Source of the DNA: Teratosphaeria epicoccoides
Taxonomy: Eukaryota > Ascomycota > Dothideomycetes > Mycosphaerellales > Teratosphaeriaceae
NCBI GenBank assembly: GCA_021401465.1
Contig: JADDMT010000069.1
Coordinates: 62,001 to 126,000 of the forward strand
Length of the DNA: 64,000 nt
Direction: 5' to 3'
Shown here: positions 14,366 through 26,644 of the stretch, one piece after another
Layout: every line of letters begins with the position of its first letter
Position numbering within the stretch: position 1 is the first letter of the stretch
Position numbers and translations under genes: made by a program
The notes under the pieces: generated by a model
Told to the model about the DNA's origin: nothing
Seen by the model: only the letters and a program-made list of their open reading frames with translations
Database searches by the model: none

Positions 14366-14543
14366 GCTGTCCTAGCCCTAACGATAGATTTGATTCGCGC
14401 GGCATTTGCGTTTCTACGTTAAAGGGGCGTTAGTGTCTAGGATGACACAAGGCAGTAATGTAGAAAGAGAAGACATCATAGCATAAAAGGAAATGACAAG
14501 AGAAACCCCGCACTAATAAGGTAGCTTAGGGACGAGCTAGGCT

Positions 14544-14553
14544 AAGGGGGGGA
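14544..14553 (+). other. Polypurine tract of element C
   Basis: The purine run AAGGGGGGGA lies three bases before the 3' LTR start at 14557, the expected place for the plus-strand DNA primer. Confidence 0.7.
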
Positions 14554-14556
14554 TAG

Positions 14557-15026
14557 TGTCATAAGTGTCAGGAGTACTATAGGTTACAGGATCATGAGAG
14601 TCCTAAGTGCTATGAGTTATAGTATAGTCATAGGAGTACTATAAGTTATAGGCATAGTCATAGGAGAAAGTATCTGTTATGTGAGGACAGATCCCTAGAT
14701 CTGTAGGGTTAGTCTATAGATCTATAGGCCTATAGGGGAGAAGGGATCTGTCACGGGATAACAGACCCTTAGATCTGTAGGGTTAGTCTATAGATCTACA
14801 GACACGGATCTGTTAGGTCTGTCGACAGATCTAACGGAGCTACTCTGTCTCTCTAGTATATAGGGGTAGCTTCAGGATAGGTAGTTAGGAGCTTTATGCT
14901 TAATTTAATTCCCTTTCCCTAGGGGATAGTTAGTTACAAGGACAATTGCCATTGTCGATATTCTTCATAGCTCTGCGAGTCTAATACCTAGTTACCTTCC
15001 TGCTATTAGCACCTACCCTTATGACA
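14557..15026 (+). repeat. 3' LTR of element C (470 bp)
   Basis: Starts TGTCATAAG and ends CTTATGACA, a perfect 9-bp inverted terminal repeat, better preserved than the 5' copy. It is immediately followed by sequence of element A (compare 15030 onward with 21627 onward). Confidence 0.9.
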
Positions 15027-18000
15027 GATAGGGTGCTAGCGAGCAGTGTCTTTGCCCGCGACGAGCTAGGAGAGAATGCCGCCTAAGGCGAATCTAGAGG
15101 CGTCTGTTTCTATCTTGATTAGAAGTTTAGGATCATAATGCTAGAGGATTAGAGTACTAGTAAAGGCTGCTATAAGCATGCGGAAAGCAGCCTCTTTAGC
15201 CTCTCCCTATAGGAACGGGCTACCCTTTCCCTTAGCTATAGTAGTAAGCGGCGCGGCTATTTTGGAATAGTTCTTAATAAACCTCCGGTAGAAGTTAGCG
15301 AAGCTAAGAAAGCTCTAAACTTCCTTTAGAGTCTTAGGTAAAGGCTACTCCTTTACTACGCTAAGCTTGCTCTTATCTATTAACATACCTGAGCTGTTAA
15401 TGACAAAGCCTAGGAACTCTAGCTAGTAAGTATAGAACTTGCACTTCTTTTAGCTAGCGTATAGAGCGTATTTTCGCAGCTGTTCTAATACTAGGCGTAG
15501 GTACTAAGTATGTTCCTCGCGTAAGTCGCTGTAGATCAGGATATCGTCTAAATATACTACGTAACAAACATCTACGAGGCTGGCGAGGGCTTAATTAATG
15601 TATGCTTAAAAGGTTACTAGAGCGTTAGTTAACCTAAAAGGCATTACTAGATACTTAAAGTGACTATAGCGCGTGCGAAACGTAGTCTTCTAGCAGTCAT
15701 CTTCCTTGATCGGGATCCTATAGTATGCGTCCTTTAAGTCTAACTTAGAGAACCATGCTACATGCCTGAGGCGCGCAAGAGTCTCATCGATAAGCAGCAA
15801 GGGGCATCGATCCTTAACTGAAATCTCGTTTAGCCTATAGTAATCTACACATAGTCGCATAGTCCTGTCCTTCTTTAGTACAAACAGGATAGGAGCACCT
15901 ACCTCGCTAGTGCTACGCTAGATCTAACCATTCTAGAGGGCCTAATCGAGATATTCCCGAAGTAGTTTTAGCTCTGCTCCTAACAGATTATATAGAGGGC
16001 AAAAAGGCGGCTTCTTGCTATCTTGTAACGTGATAGCATGCTATGCGCCGTTAACGCGCCTGAGCTTAGTCACGTCCTTTTCATTAGTGAACATGTCGGC
16101 GAAGTCCTTGACCTTATTAGGAAGAGGTTTTAGTCCTGCTGTTTTACTAGTAGTAACTACGAACACCTAGGATTTAGTTTTTAATAACTAATAGAAACGC
16201 CTAGCGTCAAGCACGCGTACCACGGAGGGTACGCTGCTATAACGCTACTCATCTGTGTTACTATGCACAATGATAGCCTGCTAGCGCCTCTAGGGCCGCC
16301 CTAGGAAGACTAGCGCTCTAGGCATATCTAAGGCATACTATATGCTCTACGTATGCTTCTTGTATCCTGTACTATCTACTAGCTAGATCTTTAGCTAATA
16401 CGCGCTATAACAATGGCCTCTCTTCCCCTAGAATGAATCTATAGCAGGAAGAGGCACGCTTGCGACTCGCTTAAGCCTATGCTATAAGGCGTAAGCTTAA
16501 GACATGATGTTAATGTCTGCGTAGTTATCAAGTAACATGTCTGTCTTAACTTCGTCCCCTTCTGTGACAATAATAGCGCCATTTAGGCGCTTCGTAGGCA
16601 CTAGGGCTATGTCTAGTCCTAAAGCATCTTCGCTTCTAGTCAAGGCTATAGAAAGGCTCCTCGACTAGTAACTAGCCCTTGCCTAACGTACTACTACTAT
16701 CCTCTTATGCGGTAGGTAGGCTCGGACATAGCGTCAAGCCTTAGCTAGCTACACTGTTTCTACCTTGCAGGTAGAGGCTATTACCTCCCTCTTTAGTGCA
16801 TGACAGTCCCGCGCCTAATAGCTAGGTTTACTATAGTTGTAGCAGTTGTTATTCTTGTCGGCTACTCTGCTACTACTCTAAGCAGGTAGCGCTAACCTTC
16901 GAGAGTCTCTACTAGGCTTCTTACTATTACCCCTGTTAGGCTTCTTCGGGTCCTGTTAGTTTTAATGCTCGCTAGTAGTATGTTTGTTTAGAGCACGCGA
17001 GCCTCTTACTCCTGACTACTTAATCCGAGTTACTAGGGAGATCAATTCATCCCTAGTCTTAGGTGCCTAATAGTACACTGTAATAGCCTCGCTCAAGGTA
17101 TCTCGTAGCTTTACGAGTAGGTACTACCTACGCTACGTAGGGGTGTATAGTTCTATCTGCTCTTCTAGCGTAGCTAAATACGCTGCGAATAATGAAGCAC
17201 TTTGCTTCTTACCTTGCTTAGTAGTCTTGTACTACTAGGCTACGGTTAGCCCGCAATTAGCAGGATCCTCGACTACGTCTACTATCTCCTAGCAGAACAT
17301 CTCCTACATATACTCTAGCGCTAAATCAGCTACTTTATGCCTATTATGCTAGGCGTCTAACGTGTCTCTCTTAAGGAACATGCTCGCGTATATGATCCTT
17401 ATATGCGAACCGCTATAGGCTATACCTAATAACGCGAACACCTTATCTAAGTAACGGATAAACGTCCTTGCTTCTTTCAAGGTCTTCCCTAAGAACTTAG
17501 GGGGTAGTTCGAGGCGTAGGCCGCCTAAGTTACGCATAGTCGGAGCTAGCAAGTTAGCTGATTACGTTGAAGTCATTAAGGCTACTTCTAGTTACTAGAA
17601 GCCTGCTGCCTACATGCGTTTACGCTACGCTACGTTAGCTCGCAGATCGTGTAGGCGTTATGCTTTTACTAGCTCCGCCTGCTCTTTCTCTAGGCGCGCT
17701 ATCTCTTTGTCTTTAGTTTCCTCTACGACGCTACAGGCGTCCTCTCCTTCTCCTAGCTAGCCGTCGCGTTAATGCTAGATACGAGCAGGCGTGTAGCCTA
17801 CTTAGCTAGGGCCAGGAATACCGGTCATTATGAGTACTCTATAGGCTGCAACTAGGGTAGAGTAATTAGAATTAATATAGTATGCGACTAGTAATTAATA
17901 CGTAGGTATGTAGTAGCGTATAGAGCCTCTATCCCTAATGATAGGGTAAGGTCTAAAAATACTAATTACTGCCCTTCTTTAATTCTCCCGCGAAGCGCAT

Positions 18001-18080
18001 AAGATGCGCCTACGTACGTCACGTGCGGCTTAGCTCGTTAGCACGACCGAATAAGCCTATAGCTTAGCTGTCTAGTATTA
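15027..18080 (-). mobile_element. Element A: RIP-degraded Gypsy (family 2), truncated pol, gag and LTR
   Basis: A direct repeat of about 21620-24671. On the minus strand: LTR/leader (about 18080-17830), gag from an ATG near 17829 with a gag core (17349-17552, still open), a zinc-knuckle region near 16850, protease, and reverse transcriptase up to about 15100. RNase H, integrase and chromodomain are missing because element C cuts it at 15027. A and B differ almost only by transitions. Confidence 0.82.
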
Positions 18081-21000
18081 ATTTGCCCCCTTCTCCTATA
18101 AGGGTTATCTCGACACTTAGAGAGCTTCCTTCCTGCGCTAAGCAAGATTAGGTCCCTTACAGTTTACTCTGTAAGCAGGTAGCCCCCCTTTAACCCCTAT
18201 CCTCGCAGAGGCAGGTTGTAAATCATGCTAGAGTTATGACTTAGGCAACATGACTCTTTGTCGCTACGTGAAGCATGCTACGAACACGCTTGTTAGTTCT
18301 AATTAGTTCTAGCGCTAGTTGCTTGTAGTAACAGGGAGTTTATAGCTACAGGAAGCTTCTATAGCGTAAATAGCGCGCGGGTATAAAGTCTGCTATTCGC
18401 ATGTAGTAATCCTGACTTTCTTCATCATATTAACCTTTTAACATGCCTCTTAAAGGTTCTAAGATTGCCGCTAGCGCTACGCTAGCTACTCCCACGAAGT
18501 TAACAGGCGCCTAGCCTGCTTAATTTATGCCCTCCTCCTGCTATAGTCATAGTAAGGAGCCGCTTGTCGACGACTACAAGCGCTACGCGTAGTATATCGG
18601 CCTTCCTAGTACGTGTCGCTTGCTTTAAACATACGTAGGGCGCTATTAACTTGATTTTAGAGTACAGGTAATATAACGCGTGCTTCATGTTAGGATAGCA
18701 GAAGCGTTACGAGTAGTATGCCTCTTTGTCTACCTAAGGCTTACACTTCTCCTACTTGTCGTAACTACTAACTATGCTTGTAGCTACAGTAAGAGTAACT
18801 ACGTATGCACCCCTATAAACTAGGCCATAGCGGCTAAATACAATGTCGTGCTCCGCGCCTACGCTAAGGCTAAGCGTGTTAGGCGCAATCCTGATAGTAC
18901 TGACAAGGATTACGCTATAGCCTAGTAGGCCTTCCTAGACGCTGCCGCAAACTAGCGCCTACTACTTAAGGTATGTTTTCCGCCTGCTTGTCACATACCT
19001 TAGGCATAGGTTTTAGGTACTAACTGTCTGTAGAGGCTATAGCATAACCGCAACTCTATGCCTAAGCACTTCCCTGCTATTACGGCTAAGGCCAAGCATG
19101 CTACTAGCGCTACGCTAGTAGGCAGTAGCAGCTAGGCCATCGCTACTACTAAGCAGAACACGTAGGCCTTAATAGGCCTCTTTAAGCTTAGCTGCGCTCT
19201 AAGTCCCCTAGCCTGTCGTTCGCTCGTTGCATGCTAACCTGCTAATAGTTCCTAGATGCCCGCGTGCCCCGCGCGGATCTTACTTGCGCTAACGCTGCCA
19301 TGAGTAGGCTCCGGGCCCGCCTTAATAACAAGATAGAGGTAAGCATATCCCGCGAATACTCCCTATCTGATCGTTATCTGCTAACCCCTTACTAGGAGCG
19401 TAAGGGCCTTCTAGACCTCCTAGGTCGTCCCCCTGACAATAATAAAGACGTAGAGGTAGAGGAGGATGCGAACATAGCAGTAGGGGATAATATGGAGATA
19501 GTAGTAGAGGATGATAAGTAGCCCTAATTTAGGCACTCTTAGGGGGTAGGCAGCTCTAGCTGCAAGCATGCTTGGCTTTTGCGCCCTGCCTAGGGCTAAA
19601 ATATAGGTAGCCTGTAATGCTATTTCCCCTAGGCTTACTTTCCCCTTTATCCTCTGCCTAATCTCTTCTTGCCCCTCTCCTACGCTAGGTATGCTTCGAT
19701 TAGGTCCTTCGCGCCCTCGTAGTTAGCTTCATTAACCTAGATGTTGTAATCCTCTAGCTAATCCTTCTACTATACTAGGTATTAGCGTATACTGCTATGT
19801 ACCCTTATACCCCTAATTACCTTAACCTTATACTTACTACCCTCTTTAGCGAGAGGTATAGGATAGGTAGGCTCTTTGCCTACTCGGCCCTTCTAAGGCT
19901 CAAGTAGCGAGACATAGAAAACATTGTAGATCTAGTACTAGGAAGGCAGTACTAGGCAATAAGCCTAATTGCCTATTACGTCTAGCACGCAAAATAGTCT
20001 GACAAATCAGGCTGCTATCTTCCTCTTTAGTACTAGTAGTCGCAAGTTCTTAGTCGACAACAGCACTATATCTCCTATAGAGTAAGCTTGGCGCTTATGC
20101 TACGCGTCATAGTACTCTGCCGACTAGTTTACTGTTTGTCGCTAATTTTCTTTGAGCCTTTTAGTTATGTCACGTAACTAATACGCGCGCTCTATAGCAG
20201 CTAGTACCCTTCCTTTAGCAGACTCGTCCCGAGGCGCTAATGTCAGGGAAGGCTAGAATCCTAATACTACCTAGAAAGGCGACATGCTAGTAGTAGCATT
20301 GTTGCATGTGTATTGCTCGCATATTCAGCTTGTAGTAGCAACCTAGCCTAGTCATTTTGTTCCTCATTATAGTAATAACGGAGGTATTATTCTAGAGTCT
20401 AGTTTGCCTACTTAGTCTAGCCGTTAGTTTGCGGATAAAAGGCCATGCTAAGCTTATGCTTTAGTTGCACTTCGCATGTAAAGTTACTCTAGTATTAGCT
20501 AGTAAAGACACTGCTACGATCTAAGAGTACTCCTTCTAGCATGCTAAAATGACATATGACTTTACATACTATAAGGTTCGCTAGTTCTACGCTAGTACAT
20601 ATCTTGTTATTTAGGACAAAGATTACTATCTTAGAGAACCTATTGACAATTACTAGGATAGTATTATACATGCACCCGAAGAGCTTGCTTAGGGGTAGAT
20701 CTATAATAAAGTCTATAGTAATCTCTTACTACAGCCTATTAGGCAGGGGCAAGGCATGTGCCTCGCTATATCCGCGATAGCGCTTACTCTTTATTATCTG
20801 GCACATGTAGCAGGTTCGGACGTATTCGTCAACCTCCTTTGTGATATGTAGCTACTAGTACTTTCGTAATAACAAGGCAAGGGTACGGTCTCTCCTAAAG
20901 TGCCTAGCTAACAGGTTGTTATAGTGCAAGCGTAGTAGTTACGCCTTTAATGCTTCATTATTTAGGACCTAAATGCGATCGCTTTTATACTAGACGCTAT

Positions 21001-24000
21001 ACTTGTACTCCTAGTCCTCGCTAGTGCTTTTAGGTTACTCTAAGGCTAATTGTAGCTTGCGAAGCAGGGTCTCTACGTTCTCTGAAACGTCCTCTACTAG
21101 AGACTCTTCCTAGGTTACTACCTTGCAAATGAAGGCTAGTAGGGTTGTCATAGGTTAGTACTCTCTAGGTCGGAGTAGGAGCTCTATGCTCTTCGCCCGC
21201 TATACGCATGTAGCCTAGATGCGATTAATAATCAGGTTATCGGCTTGTTCTCTCTCCTGGCCCTAGAACGACAGTTTATTTCTCAGGTTTAGGAGGAGTG
21301 TGTTTGCTGCCTATGTAGTTAGTATGTAGTCCGCGCGACAAGAAGGCCTATCGGCTAGGTTGTTAGTTCCCTTATTATGCTTAATAGCAAAATCGAACCT
21401 TGACAAATACATAGCCTACTAAGCTTAGCGGCCGTTTAGCTGTTTCACGCCTATGAATCCATGAAGGTTATTATAGTTAGAGAGCACGCGAATAGTCTGC
21501 GGCGCGCCTTCAAGATAGTAGCGCCACGTCTTAAAGCATTCCACAATTGCTAATAGCTCTTAGTCATAGGTCTTGTAGTTCCGATCCGCTAGGGTAAACT
21601 TCTAAGAGTAGAATGTAATAGGGTGCTAGCGAGTAGTGTCTTCGCCTACAACAAGCTAGGAGAGAATGCTGCCTAAGGCAAATCTAGAGGCGTCCGTTTC
21701 TATCTTAATTAGAAGTTTAGGATCATAATGCTAGAGGATTAGAGTACTAGTAAAGACTACTATAAGCATGCAGAAAGTAGCCTCTTTAGTCTCTCCCTAT
21801 AGGAACGGGCTACCCTTTCCCTTAGCCATAGCAGTAAGCGGCGCGGCTATTTTAGAATAGTTCTTAATAAACCTCCGGTAGAAGTTAGCGAAGCTAAGAA
21901 AGCTCTAAACTTCCTTTAGAGTCTTAGGTACAGGCTACTCCTTTACTACGCTAAGCTTGCTCTTATCTATTAACATACCTGAGCTGTTAATGACAAAGCC
22001 TAGGAACTCTAGCTAGTAAGTATATAACTCGTACTTCTTTTAGCTAGCGTATAGAGCGTATTTTCGCAGCCGTTCTAATACTAGGCGTAGGTGCTAAGTA
22101 TGTTCCTCGCGTAAGTCGCTATAGATTAGGATATCGTCTAAATATACTACGTAACAAACATCTACGAGGCTAGCGAGGGCTCGATTAATGTACGCTTAAA
22201 AGGTTACTAGAGCGTTAGTTAACCTAAAAGGCATCACTAGATACTTAAAGTGACTATAGTGCATGCGAAACGTAGTCTTCTAGTAGTCATCTTCCTTAAT
22301 TAGGATGCTATAGTATGTGTCCTTTAAGTCTAACTTAGAGAACTATGCTACATGCCTAAGGCGCGTAAGAGTCTTATTAATAAGTGGCAAGGGGCATCGA
22401 TCCTTAACTGAAATCTCGTTTAGCCTATAGTAATCTACATATAGTCGCATAGTCCTATCCTTCTTTAGTACAAACAGGATAGGAGTACCTGCCTCGCTAG
22501 TACTACGCTAGATCTAACTATTCTAGAGGGCCTAATCGAGATATTCCTAAAGTAGTTTTAGCTCTGCTCCTAATAGATTATATAGAGGGCGAAAAGGCAG
22601 CTTCTTACTATCTTGTAACATAATAGTATGCTCTGCGCTATTAACGCGCCTAAGCTTAGTCACGTCCTTTTTGTTAGTAAACATGTTAGCGAAGTCCTTG
22701 ACCTTATCAGGAAGAGGTTTCGGTCCTACTAGTTTACTAGTAGCGACTACAAACACCTAGGATTTAGTTTTTAATAACCGATAGAAACGCCTAGCGTCAA
22801 GCACGCGTACCGCGGAGAGTACGCTGCTATAACGCTACTTATCTGTGTCACTATACATGATAATAGCCTGCTAGCGCCTCTAGGGCCACCCTAGCAAGAC
22901 TAGCGCTCTAGGCATATCTAAGGTGTAGAATATGCTCTACATATGCTTCTCGTATCCTATACTATCTGCTAGCTAGATCTTTAGCTAATACGCGCCATAA
23001 TAATAGCCTCTCTTCCCCTAGAATGAATCCATAGCAGGAAGAGGCACGCTTGCGACTTGCTTAAGCCTATGCTATAAGGCGTAAGCTTAAGACATAATGT
23101 TAATGTCTGCGTAGTTATCAAGTAACATGTCTGTCTTAACTTCGTCCCCTTCTATGACAATAATAGCGCTATTCAGGCGCTTCGTAGGCACTAAGGCTAT
23201 GTCTAGTCCTAAAGCATCTTCGCTTCTAGTCGAGGCTATAGAAAGGCTCCTCGACTAGTAACTAGCCCTTACCCGACATACTACTACTATCCTCTTATGT
23301 AGTAGGCAGGCTTAGACATAGCGTTAAGCCTTAGCTAGCTACACTGTTTCTACCTTGTGGGTAGAGGCTGTCGCCTCCCTCTTTAGTGCATGATAGTCTC
23401 GCGCCTAATAGCCGGGTTTACTACAGTTATAGCAGTTGTTATTCTTGTCGGCTACTCCGCTACTACTCTAAGCAGGTAGCGCTAACCTTCGAGAGTCTCT
23501 ACTAGGCTTCTTACTATTACCTCTATTAGGCTTCTTTAGGTCCTGTTAGTTTTAATGCTTGCTAGTAGTATGTTTGTGTAGAGCACGCGAGCCTCTTACT
23601 CCTAACTACTTAATCTAAGTTACTAGGGAGATTAATTCATCCCTAGTCTTAGGTGCCTAATAGTACACTATGATAGCCTCGCTTAAGGTATCTCGTAGCT
23701 TTACAAGTAGGTACTACCTATACTACGCAGGGGTGTATAGTTCTATCTGCTCTTCTAGCGTAGCTAAATACGCTGCGAATAAGGAAGCACTTTGCTTCTT
23801 GCCTTGCTTAGTAGTCTCATACTACTAGGCTATAGTTAGCCCGCGATTAGCAGAATCCTCGACTATGTCTACTATCTCCTAGCAGAACATCTCCTACATA
23901 TACTCTAGCGCTAAATCAGCTACTTTATGCCTATTATGCTAGGCGTCTAACATGTCTCCCTTAAGGAACATGCTCGCGTATATAATCCTCGCATGCGAAC

Positions 24001-24671
24001 TACTATAGGCTATGCCTAATAACGCAAACACCTTATCTAAGTAACAGATAAACGTCCTTGCTTCTTTCAAGGTCTTCCTTAAGAACTTAGGGGGTAGTTT
24101 AAGGCGTAGGCCGCCTAAGTTACGCATAGTCGGAGCTAGCAAGTCAGCTGATTACGTTGAAGTCATTAAGGCTACTTCTAGTTACTAGAAGCCTACTACC
24201 TGCATGTGTTTACGCTACACTATGTTAGCTCGTAGATCGTATAGGCGTTATGCTTTTACTAGCTCTACCTGCTCTTTCTCTAGGCGCGCTATCTCTTTGT
24301 CTTTAGTTTCCTCTATGACGCTACAGGCGTCCTCTCCTTCTCCTAGCTAGCCGTCGCGTTAATGCTAGATACGAGCAGGCGTGTAGCCTACTTAGCTAGG
24401 GCCAGGAATACCGGTCATTATGAGTACTCTATAGGCTATAACTAGGGTAGAGTAATTAGAATTGATATAGTATGCGACTAGTAATCGATACGTAGGTATG
24501 TAGTAGCGTATAGAGCCTTTATCCCTAATAATAGGTTAAGGTCTAAAAAAAACTAATTACTACCCTTCTTTAATTCTCCCGCGAAGCGCATAAGATGCGC
24601 CTACATACGTCACGTGCAGCTTAGCTCGTTAGCTCGACCGAATGAGCCTATAGCTTAGCTGTCTAGTATTA
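17900..24671 (-). mobile_element. Element B: RIP-degraded chromodomain Gypsy (family 2), sharing its 3' LTR with element A
   Basis: Minus-strand order from high to low coordinates: 5' LTR ending at 24671 (outer edge TAATACTAGAC in sense), gag 24440-23300, protease, reverse transcriptase about 22700-21950, RNase H, integrase about 21300-20200, chromodomain about 19950-19650, an oppositely oriented ORF (18443-19521), a polypurine tract (reverse complement of 18082-18097), and the 3' LTR near 17900-18080. That LTR is also the 5' LTR of A, so A and B form a tandem with one shared LTR. The inner LTR boundary could not be resolved. B abuts a family-1 LTR fragment at 24672. Confidence 0.8.
18443..19521 (+). 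pseudogene. Antisense ORF remnant of element B
   Basis: Plus-strand coding traces inside a minus-strand element, between its chromodomain and 3' LTR. An ATG at 18443 opens a frame followed to about 19000 with a Cys-containing segment (Cys/Tyr residues, then CTPI near 18800) and a charged helix (AKAKRVRRNPDS near 18870). A second frame carries the C-terminal part (RLRARLNNKIEV near 19310, an acidic tail, TAG at 19519-19521), so at least one frameshift separates them. The Cys pattern is less clear here than in elements C, E and G. Function unknown. Confidence 0.5.
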
Positions 24672-24955
24672 CATACATAGTAAGGGGGTCCTTTATACAT
24701 ACGTTAGCTTATATGTTGTCTAAGTAGGATCAATGTTTGACGTAGGATACCCCTACGTCGCTAACCCTATAGTACCCCTACGGGGTTAGGCTTAGACATG
24801 CTTTCCCTAATTAAGGGGCCTTAGGGGTTATAAGCACCTTTAGCGCTACCTCTGTAATAAGCAGAAAGTAGCGCTATCTTGTACCTATTAACAGGTCAGA
24901 TTACTCTATCATACTACGAGATATTCTTATATTATATAGCATATATATCTATATT
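24672..24955 (+). repeat. Truncated solo LTR of family 1
   Basis: Matches the last ~285 bp of the family-1 LTR in the orientation of element D and ends with CTATATTA at 24955. No internal element sequence follows, so it is a solo LTR. Its missing first part is replaced by element B, whose LTR edge is at 24671. B therefore appears to have inserted into this LTR and the other half was lost. Confidence 0.75.
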
Positions 24956-25740
24956 AGTATACCTATAACACTACGTTAATTACGCACAAGACAATTAGGC
25001 ATTACTACTACCTATAGCATAACTTGCACTAAATAACTAACAATCTAAGACTACAAGACAAACACTATTCTTCGCTAATTTTAGAAAGCATCTGCAGTTG
25101 TCTAGGGAACAATATTTGCAACATCTACATGCGGACAAGGTAATAGTAGCTTTAGGAGACCTAAAGTAGGTACACAAGGAATTACAGAAGGCAATTATCT
25201 AGTCTTAAGAAAGGATCATAGAATCGTATAACGCTAAACGAAAAATGGCACCTTAGCTAAAGAGAGGGGATAAGGTCTACCTCCTAACAAAAAATTTAAG
25301 AACCTAGAGATTAACCAAGAAACTAGACTATGTCAAAGTCAGGCCATTTTTGATTAATAAGCCTAAAGGACTAGTTAACTACTAACTTAAACTACCAGAT
25401 AACGCAAAAATCTACCTAGGGCTCTATGTCTCTATGTTAGAACCTACGGATGCTAAAATACCATGCTAAGAGACATTTCACTTCTAACCTAAGGAAGAAA
25501 ACGAGTTTGAAGTTAAGAAAATCCTAGACTAGAAGGGTTAGCGATATCTCGTAAAATAGAAGGGATACGACAATACTAAAAATACTTAGGAACTAGGAAG
25601 TAACCTTACAAACTGCCGCTCGCTCCTGCGACAGTTCCTCTAGAATCGACAAAATCAGAAAAAGAAGGATCTACAAAGAAGTCCTTAGGAAGGCTATTAA
25701 GAGTACTCTAGGTTATAGGAGACAGGTTTAGGGACAGCCC

Positions 25741-26211
25741 TTAGGCCGCCTCTTCTTGCCTCTCCTGTTCCTCTAGCTCCTTAATATTCGTAACTTCGAC
25801 TGTAATAGCATCATCTGCCCTCTTTTCCACAAGATCTAATTATTACTATAGGCGCGTCTTACAAGCAAACATAGTCTAAGAGTTTTTATACGCTAACTCT
25901 ACTACCTGCTACGCCTCTTCTACGCGCTTTTAAGCCTCCTCCTAGGCCTCGCGCGTACCTCTTATTGTAGATTGTAACCTCTCTTTCTTGGCGTAAAGAC
26001 AGTCGAATTCTGATTTAGTTATTTGTATGTTATAGTACTAACTACGAAGAACATACTTATTATACTTCCTAGAGTAAGGATACACCTTACATACCTACTT
26101 GTTCCTCTTGTAGGTAGAGTATACCTTTACTATGATAGACCTGTTTGAATCTAGAAAGTCGGCTAGTTAACGACAATAACAAGTTAAAGGCTTTAGGAGG
26201 GAATTAGGCAT
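25741..26211 (-). pseudogene. Antisense Cys-rich/coiled-coil ORF of element G
   Basis: Reads ATG at 26211 to TAA at 25741 opposite to pol: 157 codons with several TAG/TAA. If Tyr (TAC/TAT) at three places is taken as RIP-mutated Cys, the N-terminal part shows C-X2-C-X6-C followed by a second Cys pair. The pattern and downstream Glu/Lys/Ala-rich coiled coil match the antisense ORF of element C. Position between chromodomain and polypurine tract is also the same. Confidence 0.5.
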
Positions 26212-26300
26212 TATAGAAAGCCATGATAGCTATAAAGGCAAGCGAACCTAATGACTTAAGGACTAAGCTTTAGGATAAAGCTAGGCTAAAAGGGGAATAG

Positions 26301-26644
26301 TATTACAGTTTAGTCTAAGCTGCACATGCCTAGACTAAGGCTACTAATCGCAGGTAAGGCTAAGAGCTACAAGCGATTAGTATAGACAAACTAAGCATGA
26401 CTAAGCGTAACTAAGTAATGTGCGATTAGCTTGATTAGTAGCGATTAGTTCTCCTGTATATTTAGGAACGTTAAGATACCCTTATAGCCTTAAGGCATTT
26501 AACTCATGTTATCTACTTACTAATTAGAATTATCTTTGTACTAGTTATACTATCTTAGCTCCTACTTGTGTTAGCTCTCTCTAAAGAAGCCTTAGCTTGC
26601 ACGTGATTAAAGTTACCTGACTACTGTCTTAAGTAACTATAATA
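26301..26644 (+). repeat. 3' LTR of element G (344 bp)
   Basis: Begins TATTACAG right after the polypurine tract and ends CTATAATA, imperfect inverted repeats consistent with original TGTTACAG...CTGTAACA. Confidence 0.65.

Larger units (their letters stand above)
8052..15026 (+). mobile_element. Element C: near full-length RIP-degraded chromodomain Gypsy with two 470 bp LTRs
   Basis: A 6975 bp LTR retrotransposon, plus strand. The LTRs (8052-8521 and 14557-15026) are both 470 bp with TGTCATAAG...CTTATGACA terminal inverted repeats (the 5' copy begins TATCATGAG through RIP). Between them lie gag with a CCHC knuckle, protease, reverse transcriptase, RNase H, integrase, chromodomain, then a minus-strand ORF and a polypurine tract at 14544-14553. 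The flanks do not match: DNA to the left belongs to element D and to the right to element A, and no 5-bp target duplication is visible, which suggests the present copy is recombinant. Confidence 0.9.
24956..26644 (+). mobile_element. Element G: 3' end of another RIP-degraded chromodomain Gypsy
   Basis: Plus-strand traces: C-terminal part of integrase (24960-25450, with the GDKVYLL segment near 25269), chromodomain (about 25500-25600), an antisense ORF (25741-26211), a polypurine tract (AAAAGGGGAATAG, 26288-26300), and a 3' LTR of 344 bp. Everything 5' of the integrase is missing, replaced by the solo LTR ending at 24955. Confidence 0.75.

Noticed and set aside
17349..17552. Small ORFs in the repeat island (for example 17349-17552, 23939-24142, 22547-22756, 33616-33822) as small genes
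   Set aside because: They are surviving pieces of gag/pol of elements A, B and E, with the same frame continuing through stop codons on both sides.
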